Source: Oryzobacter telluris (GTDB lineage: Bacteria; Actinomycetota; Actinomycetes; Actinomycetales; Dermatophilaceae). From it: a stretch of DNA of 64,000 nt. The notes under the pieces are model-generated. The model made no database searches, had not been told where the DNA came from, and saw only the letters and a list, made by a program, of their open reading frames with translations. Position numbers and translations under genes: made by a program. Shown in pieces: positions 1 to 8,000 of this stretch; position 1 is the stretch's first letter; every line of letters starts with the position of its first letter. The stretch spans positions 1 through 64,000 of the forward strand of contig NZ_CP170723.1 of the NCBI RefSeq assembly GCF_043099285.1. Direction: 5' to 3'.

Positions 1-754
1 CGGGCACCCCCGACTCCACGAGCGAGCGCACCGCGAACCCCGACGCCCCCGCCATGCCGAACGACCCGAGGCCCATCGCCACGACGAGGGCGAGCAGGAC
101 CCGCCCGCCACCGTCGGCCAGCAGCCTCGCCGGCGCCGCGGAGGCGGCCGCCCGTTCCGCCCGCGGTGTCCGCGTCCCCCAGAACGCCGCGAAGGCGAGC
201 GAGCCGACGACCGCCGGGGCGACGACGAGCAGCGCCCAGCGCCAGCCGTACCGCTCGCCGATGACGGGCACCGAGAGCCCGCCGGCCATCGTCACGACGA
301 TGGGCGCGGTCTGCTTCAGCCCGAAGGCGAAGCTCTGCCGGCGCAGCGCCACGAGCTGGACCACGACGAGATTGCTCGTCGGCGAGCTGAACGTGAAGCC
401 CGCGGCGGCCACGACCATCGCCACGACGAGCACGGCGTAGCCCGGGGCCGACGCGGTCGTGACCAGGGCGGCGGTGGTGAGGACGCAGCCCACGACCGCG
501 GCCACCCGCCACCCCGTGCGGTCGGTCACCGAGCCGACGAGCCCGCCGAGGACAGACGTGCAGGCCCAGAACGCGGTGAGGAGCAGGCCCAGCTGGGCGT
601 CGTCGAAGTCGAGGTCGGCCTGCATGAGGACGGCCAGGGCGCCGAGGGTGTTGGGGACGAACGCCCCGACCGAGAGCAGGAGGAAGGCGAGGAGGGTCGG
701 CGCGGCGGCGCGCCCGAGGGGCGGGTCGGCGGGGCGGTCGGCCGCGGTCGTCAT
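1..754 (-). CDS. MFS transporter, 3' end outside the window
   Basis: Translation of the minus strand from ATG at 754 stays open to the window edge (251 codons seen). It is hydrophobic with several membrane helices, and after the second helix it has a loop of the form GSVTDRTGWR, which fits MFS motif A. The start overlaps the stop of the upstream SDR gene by four bases (ATGA), so it is the last visible gene of the ten-gene operon that begins with the ABC binding protein at 9629. A role as a second uptake or an efflux route for the compound handled by this operon is inference; substrate cannot be read. The opposite strand also has open frames here but they lack any recognisable domain and are shadows. 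Confidence 0.85.
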   Translation of the reverse strand, partial: MTTAADRPADPPLGRAAAPTLLAFLLLSVGAFVPNTLGALAVLMQADLDFDDAQLGLLLTAFWACTSVLGGLVGSVTDRTGWRVAAVVGCVLTTAALVTTASAPGYAVLVVAMVVAAAGFTFSSPTSNLVVVQLVALRRQSFAFGLKQTAPIVVTMAGGLSVPVIGERYGWRWALLVVAPAVVGSLAFAAFWGTRTPRAERAAASAAPARLLADGGGRVLLALVVAMGLGSFGMAGASGFAVRSLVESGVP

Positions 755-1443
755 CCGGGCAGCGAGGCGCCGCCGCAGATGCGCCAGTGCTGCCCGGTGA
801 CCATGGCACCGGACGGTCCGAGGAGGAACGCGACGAGGTCGGCGACCTCGTCGGGCTCGACGAGGCGACCGAGCGGGGGCGGCTTCACGGGGGTCGCCGA
901 GCGGCGGGGGTCCTCGAGCATCGGGGTGCGGGTGGGGCCGGGCTCCACGACGTTGACGGTGACCCGGCGGGGCGCGAGCTCGGCGGCCCACGACCGGGCG
1001 AGGGCGCGCAGTGCGGCCTTGCTCGCGGCGTAGAGGCTCTTGCCGGCGGCACCGTCGGCCGTGCGGCTGCCGACGAGGACGACCCGCCCACCGTCGACGA
1101 GGTCGGGCAGCACGGCCTGCACGAGGGCGACGGCAGCCGTCACGTGGACCGCGTACATCCGTTCTCCCGCAGCGGGATCCAGCGCGTCGATCCCGCCGCT
1201 CTCCTGGAACCCGGCGGCGTGGACGACGCCGGACACCGGCCCGAGCCCGGCCACGACCGAGGCCACCGCGCCGGTGTCGGCGAGGTCGCACGCGCGCCAG
1301 GACACGCCCTCGATGTCGGGTTCGCGTCGCGTGAGCGCCACGACCCGCACGCCGTCGGAGACCAGCCGCGCCGCCACGGCGCGGCCGATCCCCGAGCTGG
1401 CACCGGTGACGAGGACGACCGGGTCCCCGGCCGGCGGCGTCAC
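751..1443 (-). CDS. SDR family oxidoreductase
   Basis: A 230-residue classical short-chain dehydrogenase/reductase. It has the nucleotide-binding TGxxxGIG motif at residues 13-20, HAAG at 75-78 in place of NNAG, and the catalytic set Ser126, Tyr138, Lys142 (YAASK). Length is normal to slightly short for classical SDRs. It starts with GTG and overlaps the stop of the sialidase-like gene by four bases (GTGA); its own stop overlaps the MFS start. In this operon it probably oxidises or reduces a sugar-acid intermediate with NAD(P), acting in the cytoplasm. The substrate cannot be told from sequence. Confidence 0.9.
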   Translation of the reverse strand: MTPPAGDPVVLVTGASSGIGRAVAARLVSDGVRVVALTRREPDIEGVSWRACDLADTGAVASVVAGLGPVSGVVHAAGFQESGGIDALDPAAGERMYAVHVTAAVALVQAVLPDLVDGGRVVLVGSRTADGAAGKSLYAASKAALRALARSWAAELAPRRVTVNVVEPGPTRTPMLEDPRRSATPVKPPPLGRLVEPDEVADLVAFLLGPSGAMVTGQHWRICGGASLPG

Positions 1444-2639
1444 GTCCGGTCGGCGCCGGGGACGGCGCCGAGCGGCACCCGGACGTGGCGGATCGCCTTG
1501 CGGTGGTGCGTGAAGGCGACGTGCACGGTGCCGTCGGGGGCCTGCGCGAGCGAGGGGTAGCTCAGCTCGCGGTTCAGCCCGTCTCGGGAGTTGTTCGACA
1601 GGGCGAACCCGTCACCGTCGGCCAGGACGCGCCGGTGCGGCCACGTCACGCCGTCGTCGTCGGAGACGGCGAGGGTCAGCGGGGCGCGGGGCGCTCCCCA
1701 GAAGGCGCGGCGCGCGTCCTCCTGACCGGAGACCTCGACCACCGAGGGGGCGGCCCCTTCCACCAGCCCGTCGTCGTCGACCTCGTCGTAGAGCGAGGTG
1801 CGCCGCCCGACGGCGTCGAGGCGGCTGGCCTCGTTGAGCACCATGGCGACCCGGCCGTCGGCGAGGCGCAGGGCCTGGACGGAGGAGTTGTTGTTGGGCA
1901 GCTCGGTCGGCTCGGGCGGGACCCACGACAGGGCGTCGGCCGAGGTGCTGCGGTACACGTGGTCCGCCCAGCGGCTGCGGTAGTACGCGGTGTACGCGCC
2001 GGCAGGGCCGGGCTCCACGATGTTCATGTGCACCGCCCCCACGGAGTCGGGCACCGACAGCTCGGTCCACGTCGCGCCCGCGTCGGGCGAGACCCAGACG
2101 CTGCTCGTGTCGTGGTCACCGACCCACGCCTCTCCTGGCACCGGCACGCAGGCGAAGGTCGGCAGCACCCAGCGGCCGTCGGGGAGGACGACCGGCACCT
2201 GCCGCACGAACACTCCCTCGCCGTCCTTGACGAGGAGGTCGCGCTGCGGCCCCCACGTGGTGCCGCCGTCGGCGGAGGTGCGCGCCCGGACGATGGCGGT
2301 GTCCTGGTTGCCGGCGTGCTGCGCGGTCCAGAACAGCCAGAGCAGGCCGTCGGGGGCGACGAAGAGCACGGGGTTCTGCTCCGAGCGGGCGGGGTCGTCG
2401 CTCAGCGCGACCGGCTGCGACCACGGGCTCGTGGCGTCGTCGGGGCGCCTGGAGAACCAGACGCTGATGTCGGCCACGCCTTCCTGGGTGCCGCCGAACC
2501 ACACGCAGCCCAGGTCGCCGCCGGGCAGGAACGCGAGGTTGGCCGCGTGCGCCTGGACCGCCGGGGAGGGGAGGAACGCCTCGAGCAACCCGTCGTCGCG
2601 GGTGCGCAGGACGCCGTCGGCGAGGACCTCGTCGCTCAC
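1440..2639 (-). CDS. sialidase-fold (BNR repeat) protein, probably cytoplasmic
   Basis: A 399-residue protein of the BNR/sialidase beta-propeller type. Asp-box repeats SxDxGxTW lie at residues 122-129, 184-191 and 326-333, with a degenerate one at 231-239. The C-terminal part has a YPSLAQAPDG segment followed by HVAFTHHR, typical of the exo-alpha-sialidase-like family. There is no signal peptide, unlike secreted sialidases, so any glycosidase would act on an imported compound. It starts with GTG overlapping the aldolase stop by four bases. True sialidase activity is not shown: the family is broad, and no NanA-type lyase or NanE/NanK gene is nearby, so sialic acid may not be the product. Confidence 0.8.
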   Translation of the reverse strand: MSDEVLADGVLRTRDDGLLEAFLPSPAVQAHAANLAFLPGGDLGCVWFGGTQEGVADISVWFSRRPDDATSPWSQPVALSDDPARSEQNPVLFVAPDGLLWLFWTAQHAGNQDTAIVRARTSADGGTTWGPQRDLLVKDGEGVFVRQVPVVLPDGRWVLPTFACVPVPGEAWVGDHDTSSVWVSPDAGATWTELSVPDSVGAVHMNIVEPGPAGAYTAYYRSRWADHVYRSTSADALSWVPPEPTELPNNNSSVQALRLADGRVAMVLNEASRLDAVGRRTSLYDEVDDDGLVEGAAPSVVEVSGQEDARRAFWGAPRAPLTLAVSDDDGVTWPHRRVLADGDGFALSNNSRDGLNRELSYPSLAQAPDGTVHVAFTHHRKAIRHVRVPLGAVPGADRT

Positions 2640-3427
2640 TGCTCGCCCCGGGCCGCCGCCAGGTGGTCGGCAGCGGCGCGCTCGAGGTGGGTGAGGTCGG
2701 AGGACACCGTGGCGAAGGTGAACCCCTCGGCCAGGCGGCGCGCGGCGTCGGCCCCGGCGGGCGTGTGGATGCCGGCTGCGACCCCGGCCGCGGCGGCGGC
2801 CTCACGGATGCGCAGGAGCGCGGCCTCGAAGACGTCGGCGACGGCCGGGTCGCCCGGGTAGGCGCCGCCCACCGCGATCGACAGGTCGGACGGCCCGACG
2901 TACACGCCGGTGAGCCCGGGGACCGCGCAGATGGCCTCGACGTCCTCCAGCCCCTCGGGGGTCTCGATCATCGCCAGGCACGCGATCGCCGGGTTGACGT
3001 CCGGCGGCTTCGGGCCCACCCGCAGCGCCGAGCGCATCGGGCCGTACGAGCGGGTGCCGAGCGGCGGGTACATCGACGCCGACACCGCACGGGCCGCGTC
3101 GTCCGCGGAGTTCACCAGCGGCACGATGACGCCCGCGGCGCCGGCGTCGAGCGCCTGCCCGATGAGGAAGGGGTCGTTGGCGCCGACCCGGACCAGCCCG
3201 ACCGAGCCGCCCCCGGCGTCGATGGCCGTGAGCGCGCGCAGGATCCCCGAGTACTCGACGAGGCCGTGCTGGCCGTCGACGCAGACGTAGTCGTACCCGA
3301 GACGGGCGAGGCGCTCGGTGGCGACGGGGGCGTCGAGGACCACCCAGTACCCGAACGCGCGCTCGCGGCGGCGCAGCCGGTCGGTGAAGTCACGGGCGGT
3401 GGGGCGGGCGTCGCTGGGGGTCGTCAC
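2636..3427 (-). CDS. HpcH/HpaI-type aldolase/citrate lyase family protein
   Basis: A 263-residue class II (metal-dependent) aldolase-type TIM barrel that typically cleaves or forms 2-keto-3-deoxy acids, giving pyruvate plus an aldehyde. Visible motifs are DGQHG with the catalytic His54, Arg80 in LVRVG, the metal ligand Glu155 in IETPEG and Asp181 in GPSDLS. The GTG at 3427 is chosen because the family fold starts just after it and a purine-rich AGAGAG lies upstream; the frame stays open far beyond but that part is an unlikely shadow of the neighbouring gene. It follows the aldo/keto reductase after 22 bases and overlaps the sialidase-like gene by four. Confidence 0.88.
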   Translation of the reverse strand: MTTPSDARPTARDFTDRLRRRERAFGYWVVLDAPVATERLARLGYDYVCVDGQHGLVEYSGILRALTAIDAGGGSVGLVRVGANDPFLIGQALDAGAAGVIVPLVNSADDAARAVSASMYPPLGTRSYGPMRSALRVGPKPPDVNPAIACLAMIETPEGLEDVEAICAVPGLTGVYVGPSDLSIAVGGAYPGDPAVADVFEAALLRIREAAAAAGVAAGIHTPAGADAARRLAEGFTFATVSSDLTHLERAAADHLAAARGEQ

Positions 3428-3449
3428 GTCGGTGCTCTCTGGGTCGGGG

Positions 3450-4424
3450 TCAGCGGTTGTAGGCGGGCATCGGGCCGTGGAGGGTGGCGCCCACGGCCTC
3501 GCAGGCGTCGAGGACGTCCTGCGGCAGGGGGCCGCGCTCCGCGGTCTCGAGGTTCGAGCGCAGCTGCTCGGGCTTGGAGCCGCCGAGCAGCACGGCGGTG
3601 ACCACGGGGCGCGACAGCAGCCAGCGCAGGGCGAGCTCGGGCAGGCCGAGCCCGGCCTCGCGGGCGATGCCCTCGAGGGTGCCGACAGCCGCGAACAGCG
3701 TCTCGTTCCAGTAGCGGTCCTTGTACATCTGGGCGAGGGCGGAGGTGCCGAACCGGCCCTCGGAGGGGGCGTCCTCGAAGCGGTGGCGCCCGGTGAGCAG
3801 GCCCCCGCCGAGCGGGTTGTAGACCACCGTGGCCAGGCCGTGGGTGGCGGCGAACTCGGCGTACTCCGCCTCGATGCGGCGGGCGACGAGGTTGTAGAGC
3901 TGCTGGGCGATGACCGGCTTCGGGGCCCCGGCGCGGGCGCAGGCGGCCTCGACGTCGGCGACCTGCCAGGCGGCGAAGTTGGAGACGCCGACCGCGCCGA
4001 CGAGCCCGGAGTCGACGACCTCGCGCAGGGCGACGGCCGTCTCGTCGAGCGGGACCGAGCGGTCGGGCTGGTGGAGGTAGAGCAGGTCGACCCGCTCGGT
4101 GCCGAGCCGCTCGAGGCTGGCGTGCAGCGAGCGCTGGATGCCCTCGCGGGAGAGCAGGGATGCACCCCCGGCGTCGCCGGCGTAGATGCCGACCTTCGTC
4201 GCGATGCTCACCTCGTCCCAGCGGCCGCGCAGGACCTCGCCGAGGATCTGCTCGCTCCTGCCGCCGGCGTAGCCGTTGGCGGTGTCGATGTGGGTGACCC
4301 CGGCCTCGAGGGCGGTGTCGACCATCGCGCGGGCGGTGTCGAGGTCGGCGGTGTCGCCGAACGTCATCGTGCCGAGGACGAGGCGGGGCAGTGGCCGGCC
4401 GAGGCCCGGAAGGACGGTGCTCAC
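3450..4424 (-). CDS. aldo/keto reductase
   Basis: A 324-residue NADPH-dependent aldo/keto reductase. The catalytic tetrad is complete: Asp47 (HIDTANGY), Tyr52, Lys77 (IATKVG) and His118 (LYLHQPD). Later segments include GVSNFAAWQ and the C-terminal cofactor-binding VLLGGSKPEQL. Length is normal for the family. The GTG at 4424 overlaps the stop of the ABC ATPase by four bases (GTGA), which fixes the start. In the operon it likely reduces an aldehyde or ketone formed during breakdown of the imported substrate, but direction and substrate are unknown. Confidence 0.92.
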   Translation of the reverse strand: MSTVLPGLGRPLPRLVLGTMTFGDTADLDTARAMVDTALEAGVTHIDTANGYAGGRSEQILGEVLRGRWDEVSIATKVGIYAGDAGGASLLSREGIQRSLHASLERLGTERVDLLYLHQPDRSVPLDETAVALREVVDSGLVGAVGVSNFAAWQVADVEAACARAGAPKPVIAQQLYNLVARRIEAEYAEFAATHGLATVVYNPLGGGLLTGRHRFEDAPSEGRFGTSALAQMYKDRYWNETLFAAVGTLEGIAREAGLGLPELALRWLLSRPVVTAVLLGGSKPEQLRSNLETAERGPLPQDVLDACEAVGATLHGPMPAYNR

Positions 4425-5287
4425 GCGACCACCGCCGCGGCGGCCGCGGCGTTCTCGGCCGCCCGGGCCGCGGCGATGCCGCGGACCATCTCGCGGGGCT
4501 TGAGGCCGGTCATCGTCGTCGGCTCCAGGGCGCTGCGTCGCAGCATGCGGGTGTACGGCTCCTGCGGGTTCGCGAGGATCTCCTCGGTCGGTCCCTGCTC
4601 GACGACCTTCCCCGAGCGCAGCACGAGGACGTTCTCGCTGAGCGCCCGGACCACGCCGAGGTTGTGCGAGATGGCGAGGTAGGTCAGTCCGGTGTCGCGG
4701 CGCAGGGCGTCGAGGACGCCGAGGATCTGCGCCTGCACGCTGACGTCGAGGGCGCTCGTCGCCTCGTCGAGGACGAGGACGTCGGGCTCGGAGGCCAGCG
4801 CCCGGGCGATGCCGATGCGCTGCCGCTGGCCACCAGAGAACTCGTGCGGCTTGCGCTCGAGCGCGCTCGTGGGCAGGCCGACCTGGTCGATGAGCTCGGC
4901 GGCCCGCTTGCGGCGCACCGCCTTCGAGCGCTCGCCGCGCGCCGCCATCGGCTCGGCGACGATGTCGCGGGCGCTCAGGTGCGGGTCGAGCGAGCCGTAG
5001 GGGTCCTGGAAGACCATCTGGATGCGGTGCCGGATCGGCCGCAGCTCGCGCGACCCGAGGACGGCGAGGTCGGTGCCGTCGAGGAGGACCTCGCCGGCGG
5101 TGGGCTTGAGGAGGCGGACGAGGGCCTTGGCGATCGTCGACTTCCCCGACCCCGACTCGCCGACGATGGCCAGCGAGCCACCGGCGGGAACCGAGAAGGA
5201 GACGTCGTCGACGGCGCGGTAGGCGTGCTCGCCGGTGCCGTACTCGACGACGAGGTGGCGCACCTCGAGCAGCGGGCGGGTGGTCAC
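4421..5287 (-). CDS. ABC transporter ATPase, OppF/DppF type
   Basis: A 288-residue ATPase of a peptide/nickel-type importer. Walker A GESGSGKST spans residues 43-51, the signature SGGQRQR is at 151-157 and Walker B VLVLDE at about 170-175, and the C-terminal region carries the oligopeptide/dipeptide transporter extension ending in an alanine-rich tail. It starts with GTG overlapping the preceding ATPase by four bases. It is expected to pair with the other ATPase on the inner face of the membrane and drive uptake through the two permeases. Confidence 0.93.
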   Translation of the reverse strand: MTTRPLLEVRHLVVEYGTGEHAYRAVDDVSFSVPAGGSLAIVGESGSGKSTIAKALVRLLKPTAGEVLLDGTDLAVLGSRELRPIRHRIQMVFQDPYGSLDPHLSARDIVAEPMAARGERSKAVRRKRAAELIDQVGLPTSALERKPHEFSGGQRQRIGIARALASEPDVLVLDEATSALDVSVQAQILGVLDALRRDTGLTYLAISHNLGVVRALSENVLVLRSGKVVEQGPTEEILANPQEPYTRMLRRSALEPTTMTGLKPREMVRGIAAARAAENAAAAAAVVA

Positions 5288-6162
5288 GCGGCACCTCCGT
5301 CGGTCGTGACGGGGACGGGGGCGGCCTCGGTCTCGGGGTCGGCCGCGGGCGCCACCTCCTCGTCGGGGTCCTGCCAGGGCCCCAGCGCGGGGATGGCCGC
5401 GAGCAGGGTGCGGGTGTACTCGTGGGCGGGGGCGTCGACGACCTGCTCGACCGGACCGCTCTCGACGAACCGGCCGGCCTTCATCACGTGGATGCGGTCG
5501 CTCATCAGCCGGGCGACGCCGAGGTCGTGGGTGATGAGGAGGACCGCGACGCCGGTGGTCTCCTGGATCTCCAGCAGGAGGTCGAGGATGCCGGCCTGCA
5601 CCGTGACGTCGAGGGCCGAGGTCGGCTCGTCGGCGACGACGAGGCTGGGCTCGGCCGACAGCGCCATCGCGATGAGGACGCGCTGGAGCATGCCGCCGGA
5701 GAGCTCGTGCGGGTACTGCTTCAGCCGCCGGTCGGGCACGCTGAGGTGCACCTGGTTGAGCAGCGCGAGGGCCCGGGCCGAGGCGTCCTTCTTCGACAGC
5801 TCGGGGTGGGCCAGGCGGATCGCCTCGACCATCTGCCTCTCGATGGTGGCGATCGGGTTGAGCGCCGTCATCGGGTCCTGCGGGATGAGCGCGACGGTGC
5901 GGCCGCGCAGGGCGTTGACGTGCTTGCGGGTGGAGACGACGTCCTTGCCGTCGATCTCGGCCGTGCCGGTGATGACCGCGAGGTCATCGGGAAGGAGGCG
6001 GAGGAGGGCCATCGCGGTCGTCGACTTGCCCGAGCCGGACTCACCGATGATCGTCACGGTCTCGCCGCGGTCGATGTGGAAGCTGACGCCGTCGACGGCG
6101 CGCACGACCCCGGCGAGGGTCATCAGGTCGACGGTGAGGTCACGGACGTCGAGGACGCTCAT
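5284..6162 (-). CDS. ABC transporter ATPase, OppD/DppD type
   Basis: A 292-residue ATPase. Walker A GESGSGKST is at residues 40-48, the signature is the SGGMLQR form usual for OppD-type subunits, and Walker B is VVADEPTSALD. The ATG at 6162 shares its A with the last base of the permease stop codon (TGATG), so translation is probably coupled. The C-terminal 25 residues are acidic and proline-rich and look like a linker with no known role. Partner of the ATPase at 4421-5287 in a peptide-type importer. Confidence 0.93.
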   Translation of the reverse strand: MSVLDVRDLTVDLMTLAGVVRAVDGVSFHIDRGETVTIIGESGSGKSTTAMALLRLLPDDLAVITGTAEIDGKDVVSTRKHVNALRGRTVALIPQDPMTALNPIATIERQMVEAIRLAHPELSKKDASARALALLNQVHLSVPDRRLKQYPHELSGGMLQRVLIAMALSAEPSLVVADEPTSALDVTVQAGILDLLLEIQETTGVAVLLITHDLGVARLMSDRIHVMKAGRFVESGPVEQVVDAPAHEYTRTLLAAIPALGPWQDPDEEVAPAADPETEAAPVPVTTDGGAA

Positions 6163-7064
6163 CAGCCCGTCACCGCCTTGGCGCGCCGGACCCGGTCGCG
6201 CAGGCCGTCGCCGAGGAGGTTGACGCCCACGACGAGGAGGGCGATCGCCAGGCCGGGGATGGTGACGAGCCACCACTCACCGGTGACGAACAGCTCGCGC
6301 CCGTCGGAGATGATGCCGCCCCAGGTCGGGTACGGCCGCTGGACGCCGGCGCCGAGGAACGACAGCGCGCTCTCGAGCAGGACGGCCTGGGCGAGGAGCA
6401 GGAACACCACGACCAGGGTCTGCGACAGGATGTTCGGGATGATGTGGCGCACGATGATCGTCGGCTTGCGCAGCCCGAGGACCTGGGCCGCGGCCACGTA
6501 GGGCTTCTCCCGCTCGACGAGCACGAGCGCCCGGGTCAGGCGGGCCGGCTCGGGCCACTGGGCCAGCGCGATGACGAGGGTGATGACCGGCACCGACGGG
6601 CCGAAGAGCGCGACGACGAGCAGCAGCATGAGCAGCAGCGGCAGCGACATCTGCGCCTCGAGCAGGCGCGAGATCACCGAGTCGACCCACCCGCCGAGGT
6701 ACCCGGCCGTGGCGCCGGCGACGACGCCGACCAGGCCCGACAGGATGATGGCGAGGAAGCCGATGAGCAGCGAGGTCTGGCCGCCGAAGAGGATGCGGGA
6801 CAACAGGTCCCGCCCGTTCGGGTCGGTCCCCAGCAGGTGGCCGGCGCTGAACGGCGCCAGGTGCGAGGCGTTGAGGTCGCCGCGCAGCGGGTCGGGCAGC
6901 GGCAGCACACGGGCGAGGAGGACGGGGAGCACGACGAGGGTCGTGCAGAACGCCCCCACCCACATCTTCACGGTGCTGTAGCGGGCCTTGCGGGCGGCCG
7001 CGGAACGGCGCAGCAGGCGACCGGCGGGGCCGGCGGCGGTGCGCGGCAGGGCGGTGTCGCTCAC
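6162..7064 (-). CDS. ABC transporter permease, OppC/DppC type
   Basis: A 300-residue membrane permease with an N-terminal cytoplasmic stretch, a first helix and long periplasm-side loop (HLLGTDPNGRDLLSR, typical of OppC), then the BPD_transp_1 core with the EAA-like loop (VLGLRKPTIIVRHIIPN). GTG start overlapping the DppB-type permease by four bases. It forms the membrane channel together with the neighbouring permease. Substrate could be an oligopeptide, oligosaccharide or sugar acid: this importer class covers all of these. Confidence 0.93.
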   Translation of the reverse strand: MSDTALPRTAAGPAGRLLRRSAAARKARYSTVKMWVGAFCTTLVVLPVLLARVLPLPDPLRGDLNASHLAPFSAGHLLGTDPNGRDLLSRILFGGQTSLLIGFLAIILSGLVGVVAGATAGYLGGWVDSVISRLLEAQMSLPLLLMLLLVVALFGPSVPVITLVIALAQWPEPARLTRALVLVEREKPYVAAAQVLGLRKPTIIVRHIIPNILSQTLVVVFLLLAQAVLLESALSFLGAGVQRPYPTWGGIISDGRELFVTGEWWLVTIPGLAIALLVVGVNLLGDGLRDRVRRAKAVTG

Positions 7065-7996
7065 GATCGCGCCTCCTGTCCGAGTCGGACCCGGGGGTCC
7101 ATGAAGGGGTAGAGCAGGTCGACGAGGAGCTGGACGACGAGCGCCAGCACCACGGTCACGAGGACGGTCGCCTGGATGAGCGGGAAGTCGCGGCGGTCGA
7201 GCGCGTCGACGACGAGCTCACCCACGCCGGGCCACTTGAAGACGACCTCAACGATGACGACGCCGTTGAGCATCGCCGCGAAGCGGGTGCCGAGCGCGGT
7301 GACCACGGGGATCGAGGAGTTCGCGAACGCGTACCGCCAGGTGAGGCGGCGCTCGGACACCCCGCGTGACCGGGCGACGGTGAGGTACGGGGCGTTGAGG
7401 TTCGCGACCATCTCGCGGCGCACGAGCCGCGAGATGAGCGCGACCTGGAGGATGACGATCGTCGCGCAGGGCAGGACGATCGAGCTCATCGACGTGAACC
7501 CGGCCGGGGCGAACCAGCCGAGGTTCACGGCGAAGACGATGAGCAGGACGAAGCCGATCCAGAAGTCCGGCATCGACTGCCCGGCGATCGTCGCCATGTT
7601 CGCCCCGAGCTCCGGAGCGGTGTCGCGGCGCCGGGCCATCCAGACCCCGAGGGGGATCGCGATGAGCCCGGTCACGACGATGGCGACGACCGCCAGGGTG
7701 ATCGTGTACGGCAAGCGGTCCAGCACGACCGACAGCGCGCCCTTGCGGAACTGGAACGACTCGCCGAGGTCACCGCGGGCGAGCTGCCCGAGGTAGCCGA
7801 AGTACTGCTGGAGGATCGGCTGGTCGAGCCCGAACTGCTTCCGGATCGCGTCGAGCTGCTCGCTCGACGGGTTCGGCGGGGCGTAGTTCACCGCCGGGTC
7901 CCCGGGCGCCATCCGGAGGAGGATGAACACCGCGGTGACCGTCATCCAGGCCGTCAGGACGGTCTGAGCGACGCGCTTGAGGACGTAGCGACGCAT
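7061..7996 (-). CDS. ABC transporter permease, OppB/DppB type
   Basis: A 311-residue permease with six predicted helices. The first helix begins almost at the N-terminus (YVLKRVAQTVLTAW, typical of DppB), followed by the MAPGDPAVNY segment, and the EAA loop is SRGVSERRLTWRYAFANS. The ATG at 7996 lies four bases after the stop of the binding-protein gene. Membrane partner of the OppC-type subunit. Confidence 0.93.
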   Translation of the reverse strand: MRRYVLKRVAQTVLTAWMTVTAVFILLRMAPGDPAVNYAPPNPSSEQLDAIRKQFGLDQPILQQYFGYLGQLARGDLGESFQFRKGALSVVLDRLPYTITLAVVAIVVTGLIAIPLGVWMARRRDTAPELGANMATIAGQSMPDFWIGFVLLIVFAVNLGWFAPAGFTSMSSIVLPCATIVILQVALISRLVRREMVANLNAPYLTVARSRGVSERRLTWRYAFANSSIPVVTALGTRFAAMLNGVVIVEVVFKWPGVGELVVDALDRRDFPLIQATVLVTVVLALVVQLLVDLLYPFMDPRVRLGQEARS

Positions 7997-8000
7997 GGGA

